Shown: one piece after another, positions 1 through 10,702 of the stretch
Position numbering within the stretch: position 1 is the first letter of the stretch
Layout: the number at the start of each line of letters is the position of its first letter
NCBI GenBank assembly: GCA_944472135.2
Contig: OX235263.1
Span: 3,083,517 to 3,147,516 of the forward strand
Reading direction: 5' to 3'
Length of the DNA stretch: 64,000 nt
Source of the DNA: Trichobilharzia regenti
Taxonomy: Eukaryota; Platyhelminthes; Trematoda; Strigeidida; Schistosomatidae
Translations under genes and position numbers: made by a program
The notes under the pieces: generated by a model
What the model was told of the DNA's origin: nothing
Seen by the model: only the letters and a program-made list of their open reading frames with translations
Database searches by the model: none

Positions 1-1299
1 GGATAGAGATTTGGTTATCTGATATAGTGTCCTCAGGTCCCTTTTGCCTGCTGCCTTCTCAGCTTCAGTGGTGAGGTTGTCGTAGAATCGTCTTTTGTCC
101 TTCCTAGCACTCTTTTTCACTTCTTTGTCCAGTTCTGTGTAAGTTGAGCTCATCGTCTCTTTCTCCTGTCCGTCCTTGCATTGAATCATTTTCTCTTTCA
201 CCATTCTCTTCTCTTTTATTAATTTCCAAGTGTCCGTTGAGAGCCATTCCTTGTCTTGTCTCTTCTTTCTTCCTAGAACCGTTGAACACGTTTCGTTGAG
301 AATCGCCTTCAGAGACTTCCAATGTTCTTCCACGCATGATTCTTCAGTGATGTCGCGTAGTGTTTCCTGCTTTGCTCTGACAGTTGCAGTGAAAGTGTCT
401 TTTGTGGTTGTGTCCTTCAGTAATTGAGTGTTGAACTTGCATTGTGGCCTATCCCCAGCTATCCTCGAGGCTTTTAGTTTCACCTTGAAAGTCCCTTCTA
501 CTAGATAGTGGTCTGAACCCACATCTGCTCCTCTCCTTGACCTTGTGTCCAGTAGGCTCCGTCTCCACTTTCTTGAAATTGAGATGAAGTCTATTTGATT
601 CTTGGTGTTTCCATCTGGTGAAATCCATGTCGTCTTGTGTATATCCTTGTGTTTGAACACACTACCGCCAATCACCAAATCATTGAAGGCGCAGAAGTCT
701 GAGAAGAGTTCACCATTGTCGTTCATTTCACCGAGGGCCTCACGACCCATGGTGAGTTCTCTTCCTGTGTTGTCTCCTCCCAGCTTCGCATTCATGTCGC
801 CCATCAGGATTTTGATATCGCCATTTGGGACGTTGTCCATTATTGCTTGTAGTTGTCTGTAGAACGCCTCCTTCTTCTCTTGTTCTGAGACGTTTGTAGG
901 CGCATAGCATTGAATGACTGTAACTTTCCTTCCTTTTGAGTTGAACCTGGCTGTCATTATCCTGGAGGAGATTGGTTCCCACTGCATGAGAGCTTTGGTT
1001 GCTGTTGGTGACATCATGATGGCCACTCCCTCGGTGTGCTCATGGTTGTCCTCTAGGTGGCCGGAATAGATTACTGTCTCTCCAGTAGGTAGTTGGCACC
1101 TTCCAGTTCCGTTCCATCTGCTCTCGCAGATTCCCAACACTTCTATTCTGTACCTTCTCATTTCAGTGGCTATCTGGGCAGCCTTTCCAGTTTCGTACAT
1201 TGTACGAACATTCCAGGTACCCATCCTTACTTTTGCTTTCATCGAAAGAAGGCTTATCGGCTGACTGGCTTCCCGAAGGCTTTCACCAGCCTGCGTCAT
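1..1299 (-). CDS. RTE-type LINE ORF, N-terminal part (runs off window)
   Basis: The minus strand is open for 433 codons from an ATG at 1297-1299 to the window edge. It encodes an apurinic-type endonuclease of an RTE (SR2-like) non-LTR retrotransposon. Visible motifs are GTWNVRTMYETGKAAQ near residue 27, CESRWNG, the catalytic GDMNAKLGG and the terminal SDHYLVEG; the linker to the reverse transcriptase then begins. The product aligns along its length with the intact RTE protein at 18212-21181 but clearly differs, and it has about 25 extra N-terminal residues (MTQAGESLREASQ...). No frameshift or stop is visible in this part. The enzyme nicks the target DNA and primes reverse transcription. The reverse transcriptase half lies outside the window. 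Confidence 0.9.
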   Translation of the reverse strand, partial: MTQAGESLREASQPISLLSMKAKVRMGTWNVRTMYETGKAAQIATEMRRYRIEVLGICESRWNGTGRCQLPTGETVIYSGHLEDNHEHTEGVAIMMSPTATKALMQWEPISSRIMTARFNSKGRKVTVIQCYAPTNVSEQEKKEAFYRQLQAIMDNVPNGDIKILMGDMNAKLGGDNTGRELTMGREALGEMNDNGELFSDFCAFNDLVIGGSVFKHKDIHKTTWISPDGNTKNQIDFISISRKWRRSLLDTRSRRGADVGSDHYLVEGTFKVKLKASRIAGDRPQCKFNTQLLKDTTTKDTFTATVRAKQETLRDITEESCVEEHWKSLKAILNETCSTVLGRKKRQDKEWLSTDTWKLIKEKRMVKEKMIQCKDGQEKETMSSTYTELDKEVKKSARKDKRRFYDNLTTEAEKAAGKRDLRTLYQITKSLS

Positions 1300-1440
1300 T
1301 TTAATTCCCCGATTTCAGAGAAAAATAAGGCTATTGCTTATGTTTTTAGAATTTTTAATATATTTATTCGTTGAAGTTTCTGTAGCGATTTGGTTGTTTT
1401 ACAGGGGTGGAGTTGCTAGCACCACGCCCCAACCCTCCCT
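1..1440 (-). mobile_element. RTE/SR2-like LINE, 5' part
   Basis: This contains the ORF above plus a 5' leader at about 1300-1440. The leader resembles the leader of the complete RTE at 18155: both have a GTG-GCTAGCAAC-like stretch followed by GCTACAGAA. The 5' end is therefore near 1440. The 3' end lies off the left edge. Confidence 0.75.
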
Positions 1441-1444
1441 CTTT

Positions 1445-1773
1445 ACCCGGGCTTGAGACGGGCGAGAAAACTAGTAAGCTAGTAGCCTAGCAAGCTAGTA
1501 TCTTGAGAGAATATATGGACAAGACTGATTCAACAACCAATCACAGTAGACTTAACGTGAGCAAATACGTTTCCCAGATATATGGCCTAACTTTCTGAGA
1601 AACCAGTCACAAGCAGTACAGAATAACCTTGAGCAAGAAACAACCAATCAGAAGACTGTGTTTGTCTGCTTGAATAAGCTATAATAATGCACATGAAATA
1701 TATATATAAATACGTGCTGATTTCCTCAATAAATGATCTGTTGCCTGGCCCTTGTCTTCTGTTGTTACAATAC
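1445..1773 (+). repeat. Possible solo LTR or similar repeat
   Basis: An AT-rich stretch ends with a TATA-like run, AATAAATGATC, and then CTGGCCCTTGTCTTCTG before TTGTTACA. The last 85 bases (1689-1773) recur in inverse orientation at 8935-9003. A TATA box followed by a polyadenylation-like AATAAA and a fixed end is what an LTR 3' half looks like. I could not find a target duplication, and the 5' end is a guess. Confidence 0.3.
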
Positions 1774-2457
1774 TACCAGTCAGTCCAAACTTCACTAAGT
1801 ATAGCACACGTTGATTCTCAGGAAATAGTGGTTAAATTTGGATATCAAAGCCAATTGGTTGAAAAGTAATATCTGTATGTATTTTGTTCCACTGCAGTCT
1901 GAATGTAGCATAGACCTTTAAGCTTGAGCCTAGGAGTTTCACTAGCACTGGTGTTTATTTTTCGCCGCGTAGGGTAGCTACCCGTACACCCAACGTTTTG
2001 TCTTTACGGAGTATACTTCTGACTAAGCGAGTTTAAGGAGTGTGTTGGCCGGGATGTGAACCCTAGATTGAGTTGCTGGGTGGTTGGCAAATGCCCTACG
2101 ATTGAACTAGTGACACACTATTTCAAACAAGACGATATATATAAATATATATACACTTATGACCCCTTATTTCATTTAAAATTGCAACGCAACACGATAA
2201 ATAGTTGCAAACATTTTGAAAACGTAGCACTCGTGTTCTCATTCTTTATTTTTTTTGAATTTACAACAATAAATTAAAAATTATCTTAACGGAATTGTAT
2301 TACAGACATTAGGTCACCGTCTAGCTCAACTGTCGAATATTTATATCAACCACTTTACTTGTTTCATAATTAAAATGGAACTGTTAACATCGCTTAGTTA
2401 ACATGGTTTAATCACTTAAGACATTTTTCTTCAAAACGAGTGCATTTTACATTCTTT

Positions 2458-2610
2458 GCGTCGGTGGCACAGTGGTTAGGACTCTCGCCGACCATGCACA
2501 TGGTCCGGGGTTCGAGCCCACGCCGGCGCACACCCGATATCCATGCTGAAAATTCCATACTTGTACCAAAAATACAGTGTGGAATCAAGCTGTAAATCAA
2601 AAAAAAAAAA
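2458..2610 (+). mobile_element. tRNA-derived SINE (internally deleted copy)
   Basis: The head GCGTCGGTGGCACAGTGG carries an A-box-like and GGTTCGAGCCC a B-box-like RNA polymerase III promoter. The body ends with GCTGAAAATTCCATACTTG and an A-rich tail. Compared with full copies such as 45671-45867, about 40 bases between the tRNA-like head and the tail are missing. Confidence 0.85.
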
Positions 2611-2639
2611 GAAATCTGAACGGGACTCTCATGATTATC

Positions 2640-3790
2640 CTCCTTGGTTTTGTGTGCATCTCTATTTGATTTTGTTCTCTGCAGCCCTCTTTATCTGACT
2701 GTCTCCATGACCGCCCATAAGAATCCCCCTCTTTATAACGCGATCTCCTCCATGTCAACCTCTGACCAGCACCCAACTGGTCCTTTGCCACTTGGGTTCC
2801 ACTCGAGTGATAGCCCGCATTGAACCAGATGCCGTTCGACGGTCTCGTCAACGTATGCGGGATCCATCTCCATTTTCCCCTACATATTTTTTGAGCGATC
2901 GTCTCTTGGTTGGTTTGTTGCCAGCCAGGGTTTCTTGATACAAGTTTTTTCTGGCCATCAGGCCTTTTGATTTTCAGTATGATATCAGAGAACGGGACAG
3001 CTGTTAATAAAAAAGCTGAAGTGGCTTGTTGGAAATCCTTTTCGCGATATACACTGCAAGTGTCTGACCCAAATAAAAGAGCTTACTTCACATTTGTGGT
3101 GGAGTGCAGAAGATTTCCAAACTCGCTTCAGGTTGATGAAGACGCATTTGGCCTTTCCGATTCCGGCTGGCCAAATTTGATATCTTCATCCCTGCCGTGT
3201 GGTTGAATCTATGCTTTCTAGATAAGTGAATGAAGTGACCTCTTTTAAATTTATTTCAATGATAATGATCGGTACTCCTTGTTGCTGGTCGGTTATCTTC
3301 ATCACCTCCGCCTTCTATATCTTCACCTGGAGTCCTATCTTCGCTGATTCTTCAGCAATTTGTTGGTTTTCGTTTGAAATTCTTCGAGTTTGTGTGACAA
3401 TAAACATAAGTCATCTGCAAAATCTAGGTTATGTGAAGTTATCTTATCGGTCTAGAGTATTCCCGTCTTCTAGCTTCCCACGTACGATCTTCCATATATC
3501 CGGTCTACCACAATTAGGAATATCATCGGTGATAATGGGCAGCTTTCTCTTACTCCTGTATTCACTTCGAAGGCATCGCCGAGTTTTCCGTTGTGGATCA
3601 GCTGACACGTGACATTGTTATACATCTGTCAAATGAGGTAGATGGAGATTAAGAGCACGTTGAATCAGTTCTCAAATTACTTCTCGGTCAACACTGTCGA
3701 AGACGTTTTCTAAATCGATGAAGTTAAGGTGCACGTTTAACTACCATTCTATACTTTATTCGATAACTATGCGGAGAACAGCTATTTGAC
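2640..3790 (-). pseudogene. Decayed RTE LINE, reverse transcriptase and C-terminus
   Basis: Minus-strand frames match the RTE protein in pieces. About 3660-3740 encodes a FIDLENVFDSVDRE-like stretch (reverse transcriptase motif A region). About 3210-3400 matches the region before the FADD box and a following TEVMK-like segment. About 2650-2860 matches the C-terminal WRWIGHTLRKPS...WRRS region. Several frameshifts and stops separate the pieces, so it is dead. A SINE lies just beyond the C-terminal end, at 2458-2610. Confidence 0.75.
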
Positions 3791-3975
3791 CCTCATATGG
3801 TTTACCTTTCCTGTATTCATCTGTTCTGGGCGGTACTCATAAGTGCCCATAAGCTAAATATAAATTGACTCCTTTTTGTATTTTTTTATTGTTCATTTTC
3901 TCTGTTTTTCGGTTCACCATGGCAAACTTAGTCCATGTAAGGTGATTTAATTGACGAAATTCAGAAAGTTTTTGG

Positions 3976-4160
3976 TTTCAGGATTTCATCATGAGCTGAC
4001 ATTAGTTAGAGAATCATTGGAAAACCAGCCATGGGGGTACTGGACAGCTGTTTCATCCTAGTTTGGGACTCTTCATCAGTATGCACCCACTGGGACTCGA
4101 ACCCAGGACGTTCTGGTTACAAGGCGAGCTCGTAGACTGTTAAGCCACTGGGACCTGATC
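3976..4160 (-). mobile_element. Sm-alpha-type SINE with hammerhead motif
   Basis: On the minus strand a tRNA-like head (CCCAGTGGCTTAAC, then the B box GGTTCGAGTCCC) is followed by a hammerhead core and a tail ending GATGAAATCCTGAAA. This is the known Sm-alpha layout: polymerase III promoter followed by a self-cleaving ribozyme. The same tail occurs as a hairpin at 49478-49544. Confidence 0.8.
4042..4079 (-). ncRNA. Hammerhead ribozyme core in Sm-alpha SINE
   Basis: Reading the minus strand: CTGATGA, then AGAGTCC-loop-AGGAT as helix II, then GAAA, then ACAG/CUGU as a four-pair helix III with no loop, then UC at the expected cleavage site. The short loopless helix III is typical of schistosome hammerheads. 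The three bases between CTGATGA and GTCC are unusual, and helix I pairing is imperfect, so activity is uncertain. Confidence 0.65.
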
Positions 4161-4169
4161 CAATGGCCC

Positions 4170-5707
4170 ATGAATTCTTACTTCTGCGAATTCACGAAAA
4201 GTTTTTATTGTGGTGGAATATTAACAATCATTTATTACATATTTGTTTGATATTTATGTGCATAAAGATAATCCAACGATTTCTAGAATAATCTGTGTCG
4301 TGACATACTACTTACTTTTACTTTTCTAAACTATTCTGTATTTCCTGTTGATGAAATTAATACTGGACTGAAAACCTCGATCTTGGTTAACAGTATTGGC
4401 TCCTAGTTAGGATAGTTCTATAGTGTCTGAGGGTTAATATAATACTGTTTCGTTGATGGTGATAATGAGCAGTGGAATCCTGGATGCGTGTTACTTCGTA
4501 TTCCTTAAGTTTAGAGTAGACTATCTCCACTGCCCTTGGTTCTTTGTCATTAGTTCCAGTGGAATACATAACTATATTAACTTTGTCTTCACTTAGCTTT
4601 TTTCATGTTACCCCCAGACGCTTAAACTACAGCTTCTTATTCCGGTTCCAATCAAAGATTTCGATGTACTATTATACATCTAGGTATGCTCGTATGTGGT
4701 AATCTGAGTAACCGAAGTAGATTATTGATCCAACAGTTTAAAATTTGGAAATTCCACTTCCACTAAGTAAACTTTCATGTGCTCTTAACATTTCTGTTGC
4801 TCATTTATCTTGCGATTCGAGCAGTTTTATCAGCCTGAAACATGCTGTGATTATTCCATGCCAACACACCTAATTTCAGATGTAATCAGAAGAATGGCCT
4901 ATCAGGTGACCAGTTTCCCTAACATTGTCTTCCTTCGAAGCCTTTTTGTCCAAGAATTAAAGAATTCGCTTAGTTCCATTATTTATTTTGCTCTTTGAAG
5001 TTTCAATAGAGATATGGATATTCTCTAGGGGGGGGTGAGGTTTCTAGCTGCGAATCCAAACTTCGCTCTTTCTCGGGATCAGGACCGGCTAGATTTATAT
5101 ATAATATGAACAACTTTTTGATGTGGCTGTGTTCTCTGAGCTGGACGGTTGATTCGCGAAGCTTTGATTGCCCTACTAGGCGACATCTTCAGCGCATACT
5201 TCAATTCGTTAAAGTGAGCTTTTAGATTTCTCCACGAGTTTATGAATCATCTCTCCTGGTGACCTTGGACGTCATTGGTTGTTTTTGTGTGTTTCCACAC
5301 CTTTTAGGTTACTTGCATTGAAATACAATACAAGTATACAATATATTCTCTATCATATCTAGTGTCAACATTTCACAGTGTATCGTGATGGTGAGCCACC
5401 TAGCATGGTGGTCATACTACAAGTTTGACTGATAGAATTCAGTTTGAGACAAACAAAAGAACAGACACATGACAGAAGATAACTGGTGTCCTGTCAAAGT
5501 ACCCAAAACTGTTTTAAAGATAGATGGGTTGCGAGCACGAACAGCTCAGTGGTAATTTTTTTGAGTAGAGAACTGTGCAACACGGATTCCAAACTCGGAA
5601 GGAACATAAATTCCTTCAATATTTCAGATACGCTTTGGTGACTGACTGGTGAGTGAAAAGATGCGGAAACCCAGGTGGAAGGCTTCCTGATGATGGCCTC
5701 AACCCAT

Positions 5708-5748
<41 letters not shown>

Positions 5749-6445
5749 GAAGTAACACGTGTTTATATGTTTGGGTTTGTGAGTGATTGCTGTTTGAGGT
5801 GTAATACTTCCACTGATAATAGAGAGAAGTCTTTCTATTAAGAAATATTCTTCAACCGCCATATCATTGTGGTTTGAAAAGTGGAAGATAGTTTAAGCGA
5901 GTAGGTTGTTTATGTACTCCAATCATAGTATTTCGGCTAGCAGAGTTAAACTGCATTCTTATCATTCACACTGAAAGTTTAGAATGTTCTGTGAAGTGAG
6001 CTGTGAAACGTCTGACCATATAACAAGTACAACACATTTGTTATTAAACCTGCTATACCCTCACTTTTAAAAACGTCATCAATGATGTTTCGTCGGTGTA
6101 TCTTATCGGCTTGTGTACTAATTTCGGTTGCATTATGCATACTTCGTATGCTGAAAAATACGAACGACAATGAGTAATGATAAAATTAGGAAAACCAATT
6201 AGAACTGAATTATGTGGAAAACTCGGACAGTTTAAATTAAAATAACTTGTAAATGGCAGGAGATGGAGGTTAAATTAGCAGTTTTTATATTCATTCAAAA
6301 TAGTCAAGGCTAGGAAGGCTGCTGTGGAAAGGTTTTTTTTCCGAACATGTAGGCTTGTATTCTTTAGAAAAATTCAAGTGATTTCTACTGTTAATCAGAA
6401 ATTTGGTGTATCTACATCTAATTTCCTCTTCGAAATTCGGATCCA
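4170..6445. other. AT-rich intergenic DNA, no gene seen
   Basis: Only short open frames occur, without splice context or family resemblance. It holds a G-run near 5030 and the AT microsatellite at 5710-5746. Confidence 0.5.
5710..5746 (+). repeat. (AT)n microsatellite
   Basis: About 18 uninterrupted AT units. The Tyr-Ile repeats seen when it is translated on either strand are artefacts of this tract. Confidence 0.98.
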
Positions 6446-6449
6446 CGAC

Positions 6450-6538
6450 ATCCAGGCTACCGATATCCATGGTGAAAATTCCATACTTGTACCAAAAATA
6501 CAGTGTGGAATCAAGCTGTAATCAAAATAAAAAAAGTA
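6450..6538 (+). mobile_element. SINE, 3' fragment
   Basis: Only the body and tail remain: GGCTACCGATATCCATGG, the GAAAATTCCATACTTG block and an A-rich end. The tRNA-like head is absent. Confidence 0.8.
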
Positions 6539-7838
6539 AAAATTAAATATATATATATATAGCCAATGATGTAAAACTAATTGAAAGGGAATACATTTCT
6601 TCGCTGAATTTACTGATTTTTCTAAATGTTTAAATAGTAATTATCAAACTAAAAATTGTATTTATCTTTTAGTCACAATTGTTAGTTATCATAACTTGAC
6701 TCATTATATTATTATTATTATTGTTGTCGTGGGTTCCGAATGGAACATAGAACTTCAACAACACATCTCTACTTACTTTTATTTTATGCCATTCTCTTCA
6801 GCTGTGTCCACCGCTGCCTAAACTCTCTCATCTCTTTCTCATACTGTCACTTCCCATTTGGATTTCATTCAAGGGCCTGGCAAGCGAATAACATATCTTA
6901 AGTGAGCATATTTTTTATGCAGTAGGCTTTGAGCCACAGACACAACGGAAAGGCTGATGAAATTTACTCACTTTTTCAAGCTGATATCGGTAGATTGCCA
7001 CTAAGACATTTGACCTGCTGGCTATAGGTCGAATGTTTTAACTACTGAAACATGCCTTCACTAGTTGATTTGTTATTGGGTTTTTGGGTTTTTTTAACGG
7101 TTGCTGAGGTTAGAGCGGGACCTGAAATCACCTTTTTACTAAATTAGAATTAGAATTATTCTCTACAATTAATCTATTAGTCATATGATTTGAATTATGC
7201 TTAATTTTTAAGACGTTTGATCAGGTTATTTGTTTCATAAGGTCATTAAATTTGCTTAACAGCTATGTAAATTTGTACCAGAGGCGATCTATCAGTTGTG
7301 CTACAAGGTCAACGAGATTATACTTTTACTGTAATCATTATCATCGTGGGTGATGTCCATCTGTCAATTGAGCGGAGGAATAATGAGTATTTACTGTGGG
7401 ATGTTTATTACACTAGCTGCCTAGCTAGGTTTTCTGCAGTGAACCTTAATCATCCTGATAATAGTGAATTAGTTCTAAAAGATAAACTGATACATCGGTT
7501 AACCTAGAAATTCGTCGTAGGCAGCTGTTTTGAATCTTATCACCAAGGAAATCTTCATTTGATTTTCAGTTAACACCCTTCACATTCATATGAGTCTGCC
7601 AACTTAAGTAACTTCTCAGATAGTCTCATTATTCAGATTAACAACCCACTTTCTCCGCTTCTTTTAATTCAGAATGGTTACGACTGATAGGAGAAGACCC
7701 GGTTTATCAACAGTTAGTGTGACGGTAAACAGGCGTTAACGTATCGTCTATAAATTCGTTCATTCAGAAGATAACTAGACATTCATCACCTCTGATGCTT
7801 TGCAGCATAATCCGTATTCAAAATGTGCAGATTAATGT

Positions 7839-8033
7839 GCGTCGGTGGCACAGTGGTTAGGACTCTCGCCGACCATGCACATAGTCCGAGGTTCGGTCCC
7901 CTGCCGACGAACACCTGATATCTATGGTCGGCCTGCAAAATTTGGGCTACCGATATCACATGGTGAAAATTCCATACTTGTACCGAAAATACAGTGTGGA
8001 ATCAAGCTGTAATCAAAAATTAAAAAAATTTAA
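7839..8033 (+). mobile_element. tRNA-derived SINE, full copy
   Basis: Full head (A and B boxes; the B box is GGTTCGGTCCC), body and A-rich tail. It belongs to the subtype with CTGCCGACGAACACC after the B box. Confidence 0.9.
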
Positions 8034-8479
8034 AACTTACACAGTACGAGTTGAGGTTTCGTCATGACAAAAAAAATCATCGACTTAAAAGAAGCGATAC
8101 AGTGGAATAGGTAGAAGGCAAGAATGAGCAAATTGTAAAAGAAGAGAATGAGTGATAGTAAATTGTTTTAACTTTCTTATGTAGAAGGCTAGATCAGAAT
8201 AACGTTCTAGAAACTAACATGATTTGGAAAGACCAGAGAAAAGGCATAAATCAAGTTATTTGACACTCGACTTCGTTTCAAATTCAGTACCATCTATTAT
8301 ATAAGAATCACGTAAATCACGCTTGTGTATGAAAGTGAGATTAACAACCAGACATTTGGAGAGATTTGGCCTGAAATCATTTGAAATTTCTGATAAGAAG
8401 CCCTTCATTTTGAAATATTCTGACTGAGATGTGGCTGGTGTAGAAACAATCAGATCACTGGTATTCTAACCCAAATTGG

Positions 8480-8825
8480 CCTCGTCAGAATGAGACAAGT
8501 ACGTCATGTAAGAGGAAAGAAAACAGAAGTGGAAAAAGAATAACATCTTGAAGGACACCGGCTGGAGTAAGTAGAGCTGTGGAGCACTTCCGCTTCCTAT
8601 CAGAAAAGTAAGGATACGTCCATTTAATATACCAAAAAACTGTTTGTGCCACAGGAAGCTTGTTTAATAAAAGAAGCATAGGTATAGAGTCAAAAGCAGA
8701 TGTATAGTCGAGAAAGGCATCTTTGTATAAACTACAGACAATTTTATGATGTAAGACAGCAGTGGCGTCTCAAGTACATCTATCATGTCTATTAGCACAA
8801 TGTTTTGGACTGTTGAAAGATTTCA
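8480..8825 (-). pseudogene. CR1-like LINE reverse transcriptase fragment
   Basis: Minus-strand translation gives DYTSAFDSIP (motif A), then LLNKLP and YFSDRK, then LFSFLLHDV. It aligns with residues 50-130 of the reverse transcriptase frame at 13572-14735. Stops and frame changes are present, and the fragment is truncated on both sides. Confidence 0.8.
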
Positions 8826-8934
8826 ATGAAGGAAGGTTTAAGGTTAATTAAAAGCTTTTATTGCAGTAAGTTAGTCTAGATTTTTCTGGGTTTTTGTGCT
8901 CCGATAGTCTTATTCACCCCGTCCTACTGTAACA

Positions 8935-9003
8935 ACAGAAGACAAGGGCCAGGCAGCAGATCCTTCATTATGGAAATAAACACATATTTATATATTTTCA
9001 TGT
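8935..9003 (-). repeat. Repeat shared with 1689-1773 (LTR-end-like)
   Basis: On the minus strand this is TATA-like sequence, a TTTATTTCC stretch, GGATCTGCTGCCTGGCCC and TTGTTACA. It matches 1689-1773 in the opposite orientation and may be the 3' end of an LTR. Confidence 0.5.
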
Positions 9004-9456
9004 GGACGCAGAGTGGAGAGGAAGTGGAGAGCTATCAAGTCGAGGAGTTGCATCAGTGGAAGGAAGGCAAGATAATAGAGATGAAGATGAAGACAAAGAT
9101 GAGTGAGTAATAGAGAGGTTTCGTGTGCATTTCGGATTGTTAGGGCGATTGTTACTTCCCCGCTGCCCACACCGTGGAAGTTGGTTGCGTGACCGCAGAG
9201 CCCAGGGGACAACTGCTTGAGGCCGGTCACACGCGGCCTGTTTTTGCTCGTTCTTTTTTGTTTGGTGTGTCTCAGTAACAGATTTATCACTCCTGCCCTG
9301 TGACACGGCAGCAGGAAGCGCGGTCGTTGTTAATCTGGGCCACGGCCGATCCGGCATGAAATTTTGTGATTTTGTATTGGACATGATGTTGGATTGGGTA
9401 GCTGCTTTTTGTTTAACCGCTATCCAAACAACCTTTCTGGCATGGTAGTACCTCAA
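8998..9456 (-). CDS. Uncharacterised 152-codon ORF beside LINE debris
   Basis: The frame is long for this AT-rich window, and locally the DNA is GC-richer. The product is basic, rich in Ser, Thr, Gln and Asn, with a Ser-rich C-terminus; no domain is recognised. Its 3' end runs into the LTR-end-like repeat, and head to head on the other side lies the C-terminal piece of a LINE (9500-9807). It is probably part of a retroelement 5' region rather than a host gene. Confidence 0.3.
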   Translation of the reverse strand: MRYYHARKVVWIAVKQKAATQSNIMSNTKSQNFMPDRPWPRLTTTALPAAVSQGRSDKSVTETHQTKKNEQKQAACDRPQAVVPWALRSRNQLPRCGQRGSNNRPNNPKCTRNLSITHSSLSSSSSLLSCLPSTDATPRLDSSPLPLHSAST

Positions 9457-9499
9457 GAGACATAAGTCTCAGCCAGTATAGATTGAATAGATCATTGCG

Positions 9500-9807
9500 G
9501 TGTTCAAGCCCGACCACCACGTCAAGGTAGCAGCTTTCGGTCGGGACATGTGTTACGTATGCCAAGCCATCGCCTCCCTCGACGAGCTATGTTAGCGGAT
9601 AGAGGGTCAGGCTGGAAAACAGCTAGCGGCGGTCAAACAAAAACTTGGCATCTGTCAATGAAATCCACAACAGTTGGTCTAAGCCACGTAGAAAGGTGTA
9701 GACTTCCAGGCTGGGGTCCTCGGGACGGTAAAAATCTATGGTTGGAAACAATTGGTGACATGGCTCAAAATCGTTCTCAGTGGCGCAGATGCATCCACTC
9801 TTTGTGA
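9500..9807 (+). pseudogene. Non-LTR retrotransposon C-terminal fragment
   Basis: In one open frame from about 9530 the product reads [17 protein letters not shown], then GGQTKTW, then PGWGPRD, and ends NRSQWRRCIHSL before TGA. The LPRRAM...GGQ.KTW pattern and the NRSQWR end are typical of the C-termini of schistosome endonuclease-reverse transcriptases. The NRSQWR end is shared with the RTE at 18212, but the rest differs, so it is another subfamily. Everything upstream (endonuclease, reverse transcriptase) is missing: a 5'-truncated insertion. Confidence 0.75.
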
Positions 9808-9809
9808 CT

Positions 9810-10530
9810 TATGATCTTCAATGAAACTGTTTTGTATTTCTTTATTACTCCTTTGTCTCATACCTCTGCTCACTGTTTCTATTATGCTTTTCTTGTACTT
9901 TCTTCTCTTGCTTCGCGTGCTACACGGAGTGTCGCGACTTGAACTTCCGCACATTTGTGCAAAGTTTTATGTCGAAAACAGACAGACAGACATATTTTCA
10001 TGTACATTACTATAAATTATTTAAGCGAACAAACACAGTCCTCTGATTGGTTGTTTCTCACTGAAAGTTATTCTTTCATCTGTTTGTGGCTGTTTCTTAA
10101 ATGTCAGATCATCTTTATGCTAACTTTATCCGCCTACTCAAAGTCTTTGTTCTCATTTTTCTCACGACCAGTATTGGGGACATAAACATTGACGTAAAAT
10201 ACTGTCAACCAATTTTTGACGAACAGCCAGCTCTAAACACACTACTACTTTGACCTGCTCATTTAACCGAAACGTCAATCCAGGGTATACCATAAACTAA
10301 GTTAGTTGAATCGTAGTAATAATAACAGTTTTATTCTACTCAAAGTTCCTCTGTAACCTTAAGGTAGGAAGAATTCTTATCAAGTCGACAGGGATAAAAG
10401 TGGCACTCAAAAACACACAGACTCACACTTAAAATGTAGTTGTGTTACATTAAATTATTTTAGTTTTTGGTTAATATTAATCCGTATTCGTTCTTTATGT
10501 GTATTTTCATCGACTGATGGTCTACACTCC
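9810..10530. other. Non-coding; LINE 3' trailer then AT-rich DNA
   Basis: The first 200 bases look like the 3' trailer of the LINE fragment (pyrimidine-rich, then an ACAGACAGACA run near 9980). The rest has no supported feature. Confidence 0.4.
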
Positions 10531-10532
10531 AG

Positions 10533-10702
10533 GTGTTGTCTGTTCTGGTGACATTTCACACGATATGACAATGTCAATTGCAATTGGTCTATCATTGTGT
10601 GCATTAGTTGTCTGTGTTCTATTCGGTTTGGCGATCAACCATTTAAGACAAAAGGATCAAACATTTAAAGCTGTCGATACAACAGGAGATGATTTGAAAT
10701 GA
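10533..10702 (+). CDS. Likely terminal exon of a single-pass membrane protein
   Basis: A splice acceptor (CTACACTCCAG, ending 10532) opens a frame of about 55 codons ending in TGA at 10700-10702. It encodes a short extracellular piece with one Cys (CSGDISHDM). This is followed by a hydrophobic segment (MSIAIGLSLCALVVCVLFGL) and a charged tail of about 25 residues ending TTGDDLK. This is the shape of the last exon of a type I membrane protein. It resembles no transposon in the window. Earlier exons would lie to the left but I could not place them. The protein is not recognised. Confidence 0.5.

Noticed and set aside
5494..5862. ORFs with Tyr-Ile repeats on both strands
   Set aside because: Produced by the AT microsatellite at 5710-5746.
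7839..7915. tRNA gene
   Set aside because: The A and B boxes belong to the SINE head. No cloverleaf with a paired acceptor stem was found, and the sequence continues into the SINE body.
9736..9954. Minus-strand ORF over the LINE C-terminus
   Set aside because: Shadow of the plus-strand frame, which has clear family motifs.
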